Positions 17,508 to 25,493 of a stretch of 59,684 nt of DNA are shown one piece after another. A program made the translations under genes and the position numbers. The notes beneath the pieces are model-generated. The model worked only from the letters and a program-made list of their open reading frames with translations. It searched no databases and had not been told where the DNA came from. Position 1 is the stretch's first letter; every line of letters begins with the position of its first letter. This stretch comes from an uncultured Bacteroidales bacterium. Its GTDB lineage: Bacteria > Bacteroidota > Bacteroidia > Bacteroidales > Paludibacteraceae. The DNA lies in NCBI GenBank assembly GCA_900321005.1, contig ONUF01000022.1, positions 1 through 59,684 on the forward strand. The letters run 5' to 3'.

Positions 17508-18799
17508 TATTGAAGTTTGATATCTACGATAATAGGTTCGTGGTCCGCGTAGCGGTGAAGACTCTTGTCTTTCAACTTATAAGCGCCATGCTGGTAGTAC
17601 CAATCGGCATTGACATGCCAGGGTTGCACATGTACGACCTGTGTTTCCATAGACGGCGAAGCGAAACAACGGTCCAGATATCCCATCTCGCCTTTGAAGA
17701 TATACGAGTAGTCGTTTGGACAGAAGCGCATCAGTTGGTCCGGATAACCACCGCGCACGATGGTCTGAATCGGCAACTCCTGCGTATAGCAGTTATAATC
17801 GCCCAACAGCAACACATCCGAATCGCCATAAAGCGCAACAGCTTGCGGCAACATCGCCAACAGCGAATCCACATTCGACATACGTTTCAGGTGCGTATCA
17901 TAGTTCCCGCGGCCAGCGCGTTTGGACTTCAAATGATTCAGACTCACAATGAAACGCTCACCGGAAGGTTGACCTTTCTTATCAATGCATTCAAACCCCT
18001 GCGCGAACATACGCGAATGGTAATGACTGCTCGTATCGGCATAAGCGGATAGCGGCGCTTCATAGGGTTGCACGCGGTCCGTACGGTAGATAAAGCAACC
18101 GCCTATACGGTCGATATTCTCCATCGGCATCGAGACATACGCATATTTCTTACCGCCTTTATTCAATGCCTCTAAGAGCATCTGCGGCGCTTTGTCGCCC
18201 ACCTGCACTTCGCATAAGGCATAGAGATCTCCCTTCATCGCCTTCAGTCCTTTCGCCACTTTGCTCACTTTCAGCGCGTTCTGCTCCGGCGTCGTTCTCC
18301 GCGTAGCGTATCCGCCGAGATCCGCAAACATATTCTCCACATTCGCGCCTACTACGCGTAATGCTCCTTTCGCTTTTCGTTGGAGAGGAGCGACGCGGGT
18401 ATGCGTAGTCTTCACACCTGCCCCCGTCACAAAATGACGCTCACTCGCCACGCGCGCCTGAAACCCGCGTACGCGGTCGCCCGTGCGAACCTTATAATAA
18501 TTGTTTCGGCAATGCACGCAGATAGAATTGGCACGATTCGAGGCTACTATCTGCCAATAGTTCGTACTGTCGCCGTCCGCCAAACCCACCGCGCGTTCTT
18601 CCGGACAATAGAGGCGTTCGGGCGCAAGGATTAAAGAGTCGTAGAAACTACCGCACACCACGAGCGGCGTCGTGAGTTGAACCATTTGATTGGTATAGCG
18701 CGACCAATCAGCCTGTAACTGCTCTAACGAAACACGCTCCACCGCCGAAACGGAGAGCGTGTAAAGAGCAATGAGTAGTAATAAATAGTGCTTTCTCAT
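17507..18799 (-). CDS. Exported endonuclease/exonuclease/phosphatase-family protein
   Basis: A 430-residue protein with signal peptide MRKHYLLLLIALYTLSVSAV. An N-terminal domain (about 20-160) resembles that of secreted ExeM/NucH-type nucleases, followed by an endonuclease/exonuclease/phosphatase domain: VVGANVENMF, ALCEVQ, SLNHLKSK, LLGDYNCY, GYLDRCF and the terminal ADHEPIIVDI. The Asn, Glu, Asp and His ligands of the family are present, so it should cleave DNA or phosphoesters outside the cytoplasm. The frame also runs upstream through the tRNA-fMet gene (to 18907), but the signal peptide fixes the start at 18799, 5 bases after the tRNA 3' end. It is probably co-transcribed with that tRNA. 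Confidence 0.88.
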   Translation of the reverse strand: MRKHYLLLLIALYTLSVSAVERVSLEQLQADWSRYTNQMVQLTTPLVVCGSFYDSLILAPERLYCPEERAVGLADGDSTNYWQIVASNRANSICVHCRNNYYKVRTGDRVRGFQARVASERHFVTGAGVKTTHTRVAPLQRKAKGALRVVGANVENMFADLGGYATRRTTPEQNALKVSKVAKGLKAMKGDLYALCEVQVGDKAPQMLLEALNKGGKKYAYVSMPMENIDRIGGCFIYRTDRVQPYEAPLSAYADTSSHYHSRMFAQGFECIDKKGQPSGERFIVSLNHLKSKRAGRGNYDTHLKRMSNVDSLLAMLPQAVALYGDSDVLLLGDYNCYTQELPIQTIVRGGYPDQLMRFCPNDYSYIFKGEMGYLDRCFASPSMETQVVHVQPWHVNADWYYQHGAYKLKDKSLHRYADHEPIIVDIKLQ

Positions 18800-18804
18800 A
18801 GTAG

Positions 18805-18876
<72 letters not shown>

Positions 18877-18904
18877 ATATATCTTCTCTTTCGAAAAGCG
18901 GGTG

Positions 18905-18936
18905 CAAAGGTACTACAAATTTTTCAAATGTGCAAA
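18905..18936 (-). promoter_or_regulatory. Promoter of tRNA-fMet and the nuclease gene
   Basis: Read on the minus strand: TTTG (18936-18933), 20-base spacer CACATTTGAAAAATTTGTAG, TACCTTTG (18912-18905). The spacer is nearly that of the murI promoter. Confidence 0.78.
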
Positions 18937-18964
18937 TATTTATGCGTTTTTCTTTGTTTTTTCA

Positions 18965-19837
18965 CTAAAAAAGGCTTAAATCGGCGTCCGTAATGATTCC
19001 TTTGGAGCGTTTTTTGCCTCGCGAAGAAGGCTTTGCTTGATTCGCGCCCGTCGGCATGAAAGGCGATACATACCGACCGATATAAGGGTTAATGATGGCG
19101 CGTGTCTGGTCATCCGTCGTAGGACATTTATCGACGATCCACTCCAGGTACGAACGGTCGATACGCAGCATCGACTCAATCGACTCATTACGATGCGCAC
19201 CCTGATTCAGGTAGAAATAATCGCCTTTTTTCACCAACCAGCGATCGAAGGAGATAAACCCGAATTCCGGGCGTTGCGCCCATTCCCATCCGTGCGTCGC
19301 CACTTGTGCTTTGAACACCTCTATCGTCGCCATCACATCGTCCAAGGAGTTATGTGCTCCCTCGAAAGGATGACCGTAATAACGGGTATAAGCCGCCGTC
19401 AGGTTATTGTGCAACTTCTCGCCGTTCTCGTCCACCTGCCCTGCCGTATGAATGCGTTCCAGCAACAAGGCATCGTACCATGTTCGACCGTCAAAATCGA
19501 AGTTCAGCCCCAAGCGTGCCAGGTTATAATGTAATATCGGCGCATCATACCCGTTGCCGTTATACGAGAGGATGTCGCAACCCTCCGTGAAGGCCTTCAA
19601 GTCGTCGTATACGTTGCGCAGCGACACACCGTGCTCCAACAGAAAATCCTTGGAAATATGATGCACCGCTTCCGCCTCAGCAGGAATCGTGAACTCTCCT
19701 TCCGGAAGAATATACCAATCGCGCTGATCGACGATTTGCCAATCGGCGGTGTCCACTTTGACTAACGACAACTGAATAATGTGCTCTTTCTGCACATCCA
19801 AACCGGTGGTCTCGGTATCAAAACAAACGAGTTTCAT
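18965..19837 (-). CDS. DEDDh-type 3'-5' exonuclease (DnaQ-like)
   Basis: A 290-residue protein. The exonuclease domain fills about residues 1-180: CFDTETTGLD (Asp7, Glu9), SYNGNGYDAPIL (second aspartate region) and AHNSLDDVMAT (catalytic His and last Asp). It resembles the proofreading epsilon subunit and related free exonucleases. The C-terminal 110 residues (EFGFISFDRWLVKKGDYFYL, then a basic tail ending TDADLSLF) are not a fold I recognise. It overlaps rlmI by 4 bases and is the last gene of the minus-strand run that begins at 21554. Confidence 0.88.
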   Translation of the reverse strand: MKLVCFDTETTGLDVQKEHIIQLSLVKVDTADWQIVDQRDWYILPEGEFTIPAEAEAVHHISKDFLLEHGVSLRNVYDDLKAFTEGCDILSYNGNGYDAPILHYNLARLGLNFDFDGRTWYDALLLERIHTAGQVDENGEKLHNNLTAAYTRYYGHPFEGAHNSLDDVMATIEVFKAQVATHGWEWAQRPEFGFISFDRWLVKKGDYFYLNQGAHRNESIESMLRIDRSYLEWIVDKCPTTDDQTRAIINPYIGRYVSPFMPTGANQAKPSSRGKKRSKGIITDADLSLF

Positions 19838-21063
19838 TCTATATAAAGCACTAAACCCTTGAGGTATTCCCCTTCGGGGTGGTAAATATTTATCGGGTGA
19901 TCTTGCGGTTGATGCAACTGATGCAAAATCCGCACTTTTCTTCCTACGGAAGCCGCAGCACTGAAGACCGCCAAACGGAAGGCTTCTTTATCCACGGCCT
20001 GCGAACAGGAGAAGGTGAATAAAATGCCTCCGGGACGAATCATCTCTATTGCCTTCGCGTTGATGCGTTGGTAACCGCGCAGCGCATTTTTCACCGCGTC
20101 TCGGTGCTTGGCAAAAGCCGGCGGATCCAAGATAATCAAATCGAAAGTCCTGCCGGCATTCTTCTGCGCCGTGAGGTATTCAAACGCATCAGCCGTGACA
20201 GCCGTGTGGTTCTTCGCTTTCGGGAAGTTATGCGCCACATTTGCATTGACAAGGTCAATCGCTTTCTGACTCACATCGACGGAGTCCACACGCTTCGCCC
20301 CGCCGCGCAAGGCATACAAACTGAATCCACCGGTGTAGCAGAACATATTCAGCACTTCCTTACCGGCCGCATAACGCTCCACCAACGCGCGGTTCTCGCG
20401 CTGATCCACAAAGAACCCCGTCTTCTGACCCTTCAACCAATCAATGCGAAACTCCAAACCGTTCTCTGTGCTCCAAAACTCTTCGGCATCTCGGGATGAC
20501 GGGATATCGGTATTCCGAATCAGGTATCCTACCTTCTCTCCTTCGATAGCCGCCTTAAACGGCAAGGTATCATCGGACTTATAATATACGTTTTCTACTT
20601 GCGGAACAACGGTCACGATTGCCTCTGCAACCGCTTTGCGGCACAAGTGCATACCAACCGAATGGGCTTGTACCACCGCCGTATCGGCATAGACATCCAC
20701 AATCAGTCCCGGCAACCAATCGCCTTCGCCATGAACCAACCGGAAAGTATCATTTAGATTGCTCACCAATCCCAAACTCTCTCTCACCTGGTACGCTGCG
20801 CGGATACGCTTTTCCCAGAAATCGGCGGGCAGTGCCGACACGCCGAACTCCAAAATGCGCACGGCTATCGAACCCACCTGCCAATGACCGACACCGAGCG
20901 TCTCACCATTCGCACTCTCCACACAAACGAGTTCGCCTTCTTCCGGCGCAGCAGCCTTATGCGCCGCGTCCAAAACGATGCGGGCGATTGCGCCGCTGAA
21001 CACCCACGGGTGAAAACGCTTCAGCGACTCTTCCTTATGCGGTTTTAGAATAATCGTGGTCAT
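19834..21063 (-). CDS. rlmI: 23S rRNA (cytosine-C5) methyltransferase, RlmI family
   Basis: A 409-residue SAM-dependent RNA methyltransferase. The N-terminal PUA-like domain (about 1-75, LKPHKEESLKRFHPWVFSGA) is followed by an RlmI-type central domain with FWSTENGLEFRIDWLKGQKT and a Rossmann methyltransferase domain: VLNMFCYTGGFSLYALRGGA for cofactor binding and LIILDPPAFAK as the catalytic DPPxF motif. In E. coli the enzyme makes m5C1962 of 23S rRNA. It overlaps its downstream gene by 4 bases and starts 1 base into the stop of its upstream gene. Exact target base is inferred from the family only. Confidence 0.9.
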   Translation of the reverse strand: MTTIILKPHKEESLKRFHPWVFSGAIARIVLDAAHKAAAPEEGELVCVESANGETLGVGHWQVGSIAVRILEFGVSALPADFWEKRIRAAYQVRESLGLVSNLNDTFRLVHGEGDWLPGLIVDVYADTAVVQAHSVGMHLCRKAVAEAIVTVVPQVENVYYKSDDTLPFKAAIEGEKVGYLIRNTDIPSSRDAEEFWSTENGLEFRIDWLKGQKTGFFVDQRENRALVERYAAGKEVLNMFCYTGGFSLYALRGGAKRVDSVDVSQKAIDLVNANVAHNFPKAKNHTAVTADAFEYLTAQKNAGRTFDLIILDPPAFAKHRDAVKNALRGYQRINAKAIEMIRPGGILFTFSCSQAVDKEAFRLAVFSAAASVGRKVRILHQLHQPQDHPINIYHPEGEYLKGLVLYIE

Positions 21064-21554
21064 TACTCTACTCCTCTCGTATGTTCGTGATAAGTGTGCA
21101 ACGAAAGGTTGTCGCTCACGTATTTGAGGCTATGCAAGTGCTTGAAACCCAGCGCCGCAATGAACGCCAGCTCCATGTCGAACACGCAATCCTTGTAATC
21201 CGACGCCAGCACAAAATCGCAATTCGAATAACAAACGGCTTGCTTGACAACGGAAAGCGGATTACTGATTGCGGACAACTTCAACTCGGGCTCCGCATAG
21301 GTCACATTCGGGTGATTCAACCGTACTTCGGTCACTTCTACCCAACTGCCCAAATCAAAGTTCGCACTACCGGCATAACCGATATTGTACAACTCCGCAT
21401 CGCGGTCGAGATGTTGCAACGAACGAATGATATTGATTGCGCCGACACCGGTAAAGAGAACTTCCGCATCGCGCAAATCCAAACCCAATTCTTCGCGGGC
21501 TTTGTCAATCAGCGGTCGTTCGCCCTCTTCGGCCATAATGATGTATTTTGCCAT
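21063..21554 (-). CDS. Nucleoside phosphorylase-superfamily protein, short
   Basis: A 163-residue protein with features of methylthioadenosine/S-adenosylhomocysteine nucleosidases: VLFTGVGAINI, YNIGYAGSANF and a VFDMELAFIAA stretch that matches the conserved DMExA substrate-binding region. The family is normally about 230 residues, so this version lacks parts of the fold, mainly in the first third. Activity is therefore uncertain. It is the promoter-proximal gene of the run with rlmI and the exonuclease. If it removes methylthioadenosine or S-adenosylhomocysteine, it would fit beside a SAM-using methyltransferase; that is inference. Confidence 0.7.
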   Translation of the reverse strand: MAKYIIMAEEGERPLIDKAREELGLDLRDAEVLFTGVGAINIIRSLQHLDRDAELYNIGYAGSANFDLGSWVEVTEVRLNHPNVTYAEPELKLSAISNPLSVVKQAVCYSNCDFVLASDYKDCVFDMELAFIAALGFKHLHSLKYVSDNLSLHTYHEHTRGVE

Positions 21555-21576
21555 ATATCACAAACTTTAGCGGGTG

Positions 21577-21608
21577 CAAAGTTACTCTTTTTTTCCCATA
21601 TTTGCAAA
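21577..21608 (-). promoter_or_regulatory. Promoter of the nucleosidase-rlmI-exonuclease run
   Basis: On the minus strand: TTTG (21608-21605), 20-base spacer, TAACTTTG (21584-21577). It lies back to back with the tRNA-Cys promoter. Confidence 0.72.
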
Positions 21609-21623
21609 AAAAATGCCCAAAAA

Positions 21624-21655
21624 TTTGCGTAATTCAAAAAAAAGCAGTACTTTTG
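21624..21655 (+). promoter_or_regulatory. Promoter of tRNA-Cys and sufB
   Basis: TTTG at 21624-21627, spacer CGTAATTCAAAAAAAAGCAG, TACTTTTG at 21648-21655. It differs from the tmRNA promoter in one spacer base and one base of the -7 element. Confidence 0.8.
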
Positions 21656-21674
21656 CACCCGCTAAAACAAAAAC

Positions 21675-21749
21675 GGCCGGTTGGATGAGCGACTTAGTCA
21701 GCGGTCTGCAAAACCGTTTAGAGCGGTTTGACTCCGCTACCGGCCTCCA
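21675..21749 (+). tRNA. tRNA-Cys, anticodon GCA, CCA encoded
   Basis: Acceptor GGCCGGT pairs with ACCGGCC, discriminator T, then an encoded CCA (21747-21749). Anticodon loop CTGCAAA gives GCA. It is the only tRNA of the window with genomic CCA. It is followed directly by a terminator hairpin and then sufB. Confidence 0.95.
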
Positions 21750-21750
21750 A

Positions 21751-21779
21751 GCCGCCCGAGAAAAGGGCGGCTTATTTTT
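21751..21779 (+). terminator. Terminator-like hairpin between tRNA-Cys and sufB
   Basis: GCCGCCC, loop GAGAAAA, GGGCGGC, then TTATTTTT. The T-run ends immediately before the sufB ATG at 21780, so any sufB transcript from the tRNA-Cys promoter must read through it, and the hairpin also sits on the ribosome landing area. Confidence 0.8.
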
Positions 21780-23216
21780 ATGGATAGCGTCATTAAGGAC
21801 ATAACAGAACAAGAGTACAAGTACGGCTTCACGACCGATGTGGAAACGGATATTGTACCGGCGGGACTGAACGAAGATATCGTTCGGCTCATTTCGGCGA
21901 AGAAAAACGAACCGGAATGGTTGCTGGAGTTCCGCCTGAAGGCCTTCCGTAAATGGCAGACCATGCAAGTGCCGACATGGGCGCACCTCGATATTCCGGA
22001 GATTGATTTCCAGGCCATTTCGTACTTCGCCGCGCCGAAAACCAAGAAAGAGCAAGGACCGAAAGATGAGATTGACGAAGAGATCATGAAGACCTTCGAC
22101 AAACTCGGCATTCCTTTGGAAGAGCGTGAGGCGCTGGCGGGAAACATGGCGGTGGATGCCGTCATGGACTCTGTATCCGTGAAGACCACTTTCCGCGAGA
22201 CTTTAGCCGAAAAAGGCATCATCTTCTGTTCTATTTCCGAGGCAGTGCGCGAGTATCCGGAATTGGTAAAAAAGTATCTTGGCAGTGTTGTTCCTCCGAC
22301 GGATAATTTCTATGCAGCGCTCAATTCCGCGGTGTTTAGTGACGGCTCTTTTGTCTATGTGCCGAAGGGCGTTCGGTGTCCGATGGAGTTGAGTACTTAT
22401 TTCCGCATCAACGCCGGTAAAACGGGTCAGTTCGAACGCACATTATTGGTAGCCGACGAAGGCGCTTATCTCAGCTATTTAGAGGGTTGTACGGCGCCTA
22501 TGCGCGATGAGAACCAGTTGCACGCAGCGATTGTGGAGATCATTGTTCATAAGGACGCAGAGGTCAAGTATTCAACCGTGCAGAACTGGTATCCGGGCGA
22601 TAAAAACGGCAAAGGCGGAATATATAATTTCGTCACCAAACGCGGGATCACGCATGAGAATGCGCGGCTCTCTTGGACGCAAGTGGAGACGGGAAGTGCG
22701 ATTACTTGGAAATATCCGAGTTGTATTCTAAGAGGCGATAACTCCAGCGCAGAGTTTTACTCGGTAGCGGTGACCAATAACTACCAGCAGGCGGATACGG
22801 GCACGAAGATGATTCATATCGGTCGCAACACGCGCTCGCGTATTATATCAAAAGGTATCTCGGCGGGTCACAGCCAGAATGCGTACAGAGGATTGGTGAA
22901 GATGGGAACCAAGGCAGAAAACGCACGCAACTACAGCCAGTGCGACAGTCTGTTGCTGGGCGACAAGTGCGGCGCTCACACTTTCCCGGACATGATTATC
23001 TCCAACCCTACGGCAACCGTAGAGCACGAGGCCACAACGAGTAAGATCAACGAAGATCAGCTGTTCTATTGCCGTCAACGCGGTATCGGCGTGGAAGATG
23101 CAGTAGGTTTGATTGTGAACGGTTACGCCAAAGAAGTGATGGACAAACTTCCGATGGAGTTTGCCGTTGAGGCTCAAAAACTACTGCAAGTTTCGCTGGA
23201 AGGATCTGTTGGATAA
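21780..23216 (+). CDS. sufB: Fe-S cluster assembly scaffold protein SufB
   Basis: Part of the SufBCD scaffold on which iron-sulfur clusters are built from sulfur supplied by SufS. The protein is 478 residues, the normal length, with the family stretches [18 protein letters not shown] near the N-terminus, [38 protein letters not shown] and [20 protein letters not shown]. The start at 21780 is the only ATG that leaves the conserved EYKYGF segment at the right distance. Unusually, sufC, sufD and sufS are not adjacent: the next gene, murI, is on the other strand. Upstream is tRNA-Cys with a terminator in between. Confidence 0.96.
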   Translation: MDSVIKDITEQEYKYGFTTDVETDIVPAGLNEDIVRLISAKKNEPEWLLEFRLKAFRKWQTMQVPTWAHLDIPEIDFQAISYFAAPKTKKEQGPKDEIDEEIMKTFDKLGIPLEEREALAGNMAVDAVMDSVSVKTTFRETLAEKGIIFCSISEAVREYPELVKKYLGSVVPPTDNFYAALNSAVFSDGSFVYVPKGVRCPMELSTYFRINAGKTGQFERTLLVADEGAYLSYLEGCTAPMRDENQLHAAIVEIIVHKDAEVKYSTVQNWYPGDKNGKGGIYNFVTKRGITHENARLSWTQVETGSAITWKYPSCILRGDNSSAEFYSVAVTNNYQQADTGTKMIHIGRNTRSRIISKGISAGHSQNAYRGLVKMGTKAENARNYSQCDSLLLGDKCGAHTFPDMIISNPTATVEHEATTSKINEDQLFYCRQRGIGVEDAVGLIVNGYAKEVMDKLPMEFAVEAQKLLQVSLEGSVG

Positions 23217-23218
23217 TT

Positions 23219-23255
23219 TAGTTTCCTAGGTTCCTAGGTTCCTAGTCCCCTAGTT
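23219..23255. repeat. Degenerate 8-base tandem word at the sufB/murI junction
   Basis: Words TTCCTAGG/TTCCTAGG/TTCCTAGT/CCCCTAGT in a row. The murI stop codon (23244-23242) and its last codons are made from these words. Confidence 0.65.
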
Positions 23256-24123
23256 GAATCGTCTTCGCGCAGATAGGCGCGGACAAGAAGTTCGATGCGG
23301 ATTGTGAGAAACGATCCGCATTTTCTGTAGTCAGATAGGTGCATGTGCCGCCTTGCGAGAGTTGTTCGCGGTATTCGGGATGACGCTTCAGATAATCCGC
23401 GAGAGAATCGGCTTCCAATTCGCCCTGTGCGATAGTCGTCACCTTTGGTGAGTCCGTCGGTTGCGGGAATTCCGACTCGTCCAACTCATGACGGAACTCG
23501 AGCCAGTTATCTATTCTCTCTTTCATCAGTGGATAGTGGGTACAACCGAGCACGAGGGTGTCAATCTGCGGGTCTTTGGCAAGAATCTCACGCAGGTATT
23601 TGCCGATGAAATATTTGGCTCCGGGTTCGTTGTGTTCGCCGGCTTCAATCAGGGGAACCCACATAGGACAAGCGTGCTGAACAATGGTTAACTCCGGTGC
23701 TATTTTCTCCAATTCGAGGACATAGGATTCGGAACTTACCGTAGCGGGTGTTGCGAGAATGCCTACATGACCGGTTTTGGTGATGGTTGGCACGGCTTCA
23801 ACTGTGGGACGGATTACACCCAAGACATTCACTTTTTGCGCACGGCTCTTGTTGATGAGCGGCAAGTCATGTTGCTGAATTGTTCGGAGTGCTTTTGCCG
23901 AAGCGGTATTGCAGGCCAGAATGACGAGTGCGCAATCTTGCTCAATAAGGTATTTGACAGCCTGGAGCGTGTAGCGATAGATAACATCGAACGAGTGCGT
24001 GCCATATGGCGCACGTGCGTTATCGCCCAAGTACAAATAGTCGTACTGAGGGAGTTTTTTGCGAATCGCATCCAGAATCGTCAATCCGCCATACCCACTG
24101 TCAAAAACACCTATTTTTGCCAT
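23242..24123 (-). CDS. murI: Glutamate racemase
   Basis: Makes D-glutamate for peptidoglycan. The protein is 293 residues from the ATG at 24123; an in-frame TTG at 24129 would add two residues. Both catalytic cysteines are seen: ACNTAS (Cys71) and GCTHYP (Cys194), along with FDSGYGGLT and YLGDNARAPYG for substrate binding. It contains no neighbours of its pathway here; murF is at 41069. In Bacteroides the racemase gene usually follows the bamA-skp genes; here it is elsewhere and points away from sufB's direction. Its last three residues and stop lie within the junction repeat. Confidence 0.95.
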   Translation of the reverse strand: MAKIGVFDSGYGGLTILDAIRKKLPQYDYLYLGDNARAPYGTHSFDVIYRYTLQAVKYLIEQDCALVILACNTASAKALRTIQQHDLPLINKSRAQKVNVLGVIRPTVEAVPTITKTGHVGILATPATVSSESYVLELEKIAPELTIVQHACPMWVPLIEAGEHNEPGAKYFIGKYLREILAKDPQIDTLVLGCTHYPLMKERIDNWLEFRHELDESEFPQPTDSPKVTTIAQGELEADSLADYLKRHPEYREQLSQGGTCTYLTTENADRFSQSASNFLSAPICAKTIQLGD

Positions 24124-24142
24124 GTTCAAACTTTTGCGGCTG

Positions 24143-24174
24143 CAAAAGTACTACAAATTTTCCAAATTTGCAAG
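24143..24174 (-). promoter_or_regulatory. murI promoter
   Basis: On the minus strand: CTTG (24174-24171), spacer CAAATTTGGAAAATTTGTAG, TACTTTTG (24150-24143). The spacer resembles those before tRNA-fMet and the gene at 56684. Confidence 0.7.
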
Positions 24175-24245
24175 ATTTTTAGCAAAAAAAGTAGTCTAAG
24201 CTCGCTTAAGCGTACTTTTACGTGCTAAAAAGATTGTAGTTTGCA

Positions 24246-24277
24246 CGAAAGTACTGCTTTTTTTTGAATTACGCAAA
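24246..24277 (-). promoter_or_regulatory. Third copy of the tmRNA/tRNA-Cys-type promoter, orphan
   Basis: On the minus strand: TTTG (24277-24274), spacer CGTAATTCAAAAAAAAGCAG, TACTTTCG (24253-24246). The spacer is identical to that of tRNA-Cys; the -7 element has one change. It is followed by about 60 bases with a CTTAAGC/GCTTAG hairpin and a T-run (around 24184-24215), so it could make a tiny RNA or be a relic. Confidence 0.5.
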
Positions 24278-24301
24278 TATTGCGGCATTTTTTCACTTTT
24301 A

Positions 24302-24333
24302 TTTGCATATATCATTTTTTTTCTGTAATTTTG
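24302..24333 (+). promoter_or_regulatory. Promoter of the toxin-antitoxin pair
   Basis: TTTG at 24302-24305, 20-base spacer, TAATTTTG at 24326-24333. An unusually strong ribosome-binding site, AAAGGAGG (24347-24354), follows 5 bases before the ATG; most genes in this window have none. Confidence 0.75.
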
Positions 24334-24359
24334 CAGCGCAAAATCAAAAGGAGGCCATT

Positions 24360-24590
24360 ATGAGCACTATGACATTACATATTCCTACGGAGCAAATTGC
24401 ATGGTTCGAGCAAATGGTTCGAACCATGGGCTGGTCTTTTACCCGCGAGGATAAAGCGGATACGCCGCAAGAGCAAATTACTCCTGCGATGCGTCGTCGT
24501 ATCAGCAAGGCCCGCAAGGAGTCGGCTCTTGGAGAAACCACACGCTGTAATAACAAGGCAGAAATGCAGCAATTCTTCGATAGCTTATGA
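24360..24590 (+). CDS. Antitoxin of a YoeB-like toxin-antitoxin pair
   Basis: A 76-residue protein (MSTMTLHIPTEQIAWFEQMV start; basic, helix-forming middle ITPAMRRRISKARKESALGE). It occupies the first position of the pair and overlaps the toxin by four bases (ATGA), as is usual for such modules. No strong match to a named antitoxin family is apparent; the N-terminal part could be the DNA-binding and dimer segment and the rest the toxin-binding segment. It would bind and silence the toxin and repress the shared promoter. The ATG at 24360 is chosen because AAAGGAGG precedes it; the open frame further upstream crosses the promoter. Confidence 0.78.
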   Translation: MSTMTLHIPTEQIAWFEQMVRTMGWSFTREDKADTPQEQITPAMRRRISKARKESALGETTRCNNKAEMQQFFDSL

Positions 24591-24862
24591 TGTACGCTAT
24601 TGAGTTTTCCAAGGCTGCCGGCAAGACGCTGAAGAAGTGGAAAAAGTCCAATCCGGTGCTTTTTAAGAAAGCATCGGCTATTTTAATGGACATCATGGAA
24701 CACCCACGTATAGGTTTAGGACATCCGGAGCCATTAGTTGGCGGGAAGGACATCACGTATTCCCGTCATATCACGGCGCATGATCGAATCATCTATGACA
24801 TATATGATGAGCATGTCTATGTTCTGGTAATTCAATTAGAGGAACATTACGACGATAAATAA
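24587..24862 (+). CDS. YoeB/Txe-family mRNA interferase toxin
   Basis: A 91-residue protein of the RelE/YoeB fold. These toxins cut mRNA at the ribosomal A site. The C-terminal signature is clear: GHPEPL (Glu48), YSRHITAHDRIIYDI (Arg60) and the terminal EEHY (His87), which correspond to the catalytic Glu, Arg and His of YoeB. A lysine-rich segment near the start (KTLKKWKKSNP) is typical for ribosome binding. ATG may be at 24587 or the next codon, 24590. It forms an operon with the antitoxin. The leader RNA of the following gene starts about 40-50 bases downstream. Confidence 0.88.
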   Translation: MMYAIEFSKAAGKTLKKWKKSNPVLFKKASAILMDIMEHPRIGLGHPEPLVGGKDITYSRHITAHDRIIYDIYDEHVYVLVIQLEEHYDDK

Positions 24863-24884
24863 TTAACATCCCGCTGGGCTTGAC

Positions 24885-25186
24885 AGCATAAAAAAGCAAG
24901 GACGTCGCTTACCGACGTAAAACAGAAGGACAAGCGCAAGTGTACGCTACATAGATAAAATAAGCGTTTGCTTTATTTGAGGATTCTTTCAAACTTCGAC
25001 AACTTGATATAGTGTTCCAAGAATATAGCGAAACGCTCACGCAAACGCGTGGGCTTTCTGCATATATTGGATACTATGGGAGTCGAAGCCCGAAAGAACC
25101 AATAGCAGTTGGCTCACGTTTTTTTGTGTCGTATAAACTAATTAATTAAACCCGATGAGGCGATGGGATAACAGCCAACAAACGAA
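24885..25186 (+). ncRNA. Structured leader RNA (copy A) before the lipoprotein-deiminase genes
   Basis: No known RNA family recognised. A long imperfect hairpin spans 24984-25098: TTCTTTC (24984-24990) with GAAAGAA (25092-25098), CTTCGAC (24994-25000) with GTCGAAG (25082-25088), ATAGTGTTCCAA (25009-25020) with TTGGATACTAT (25067-25077), and an apical stem GCTCACGC (25035-25042) with GCGTGGGC (25047-25054). CGTTTG (24965-24970) can pair with CAAACG (25179-25184), three bases before the ATG at 25187. A second GCTCACG (25112-25118) followed by seven T could replace the apical strand and act as a terminator. Sequence and layout are shared with the leader at 53350-53736. Boundaries are approximate. 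Confidence 0.6.
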
Positions 25187-25489
25187 ATGAAAAAAACAAT
25201 TCTATGGTCTTTATTATTGTTCTTCACAATTCTCTATGGCTGTTCGCCTCGATTGGAAGGAACATACGTCTCAGACGAAAATCCTTTTTACAAGTCATTA
25301 ACATTTAAAGGAGAGAATACAGTTGTCGTCCGAGATGCTTTCTTTGGCATGGAGCATGTATCTGAATATGTTATTGACGACAACCTTATTCGTATTAAGG
25401 CGGAGCCATCAGATTTACTGTTTGAAATCATCTCAAGAGACACCTTAAGTGGCGAAGGATTTGCTGAAGGATTATATGTAAAAGAATAA
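25187..25489 (+). CDS. Small lipoprotein, unknown function
   Basis: A 100-residue protein with a lipoprotein signal peptide (MKKTILWSLLLFFTILYGCS; lipobox LYGC with Cys19). The mature part (LEGTYVSDENPFYKSLTFKG...) looks like a single small beta-rich domain, of the kind found in lipocalin-like or DUF-type lipoproteins, but I recognise no family. It begins directly after the leader RNA, whose outer stem reaches to within three bases of its ATG, and it is followed after four bases by the deiminase-like gene, so the two form an operon. The codon use is clearly AT-richer than that of the flanking housekeeping genes, suggesting acquisition. Confidence 0.72.
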   Translation: MKKTILWSLLLFFTILYGCSPRLEGTYVSDENPFYKSLTFKGENTVVVRDAFFGMEHVSEYVIDDNLIRIKAEPSDLLFEIISRDTLSGEGFAEGLYVKE

Positions 25490-25493
25490 CATT

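Noticed and set aside
24885-25186. Retron non-coding RNA (long hairpin with complementary ends)
   Set aside because: Neither copy A nor copy B is followed by a reverse transcriptase; the downstream genes are a lipoprotein and a restriction-modification enzyme.
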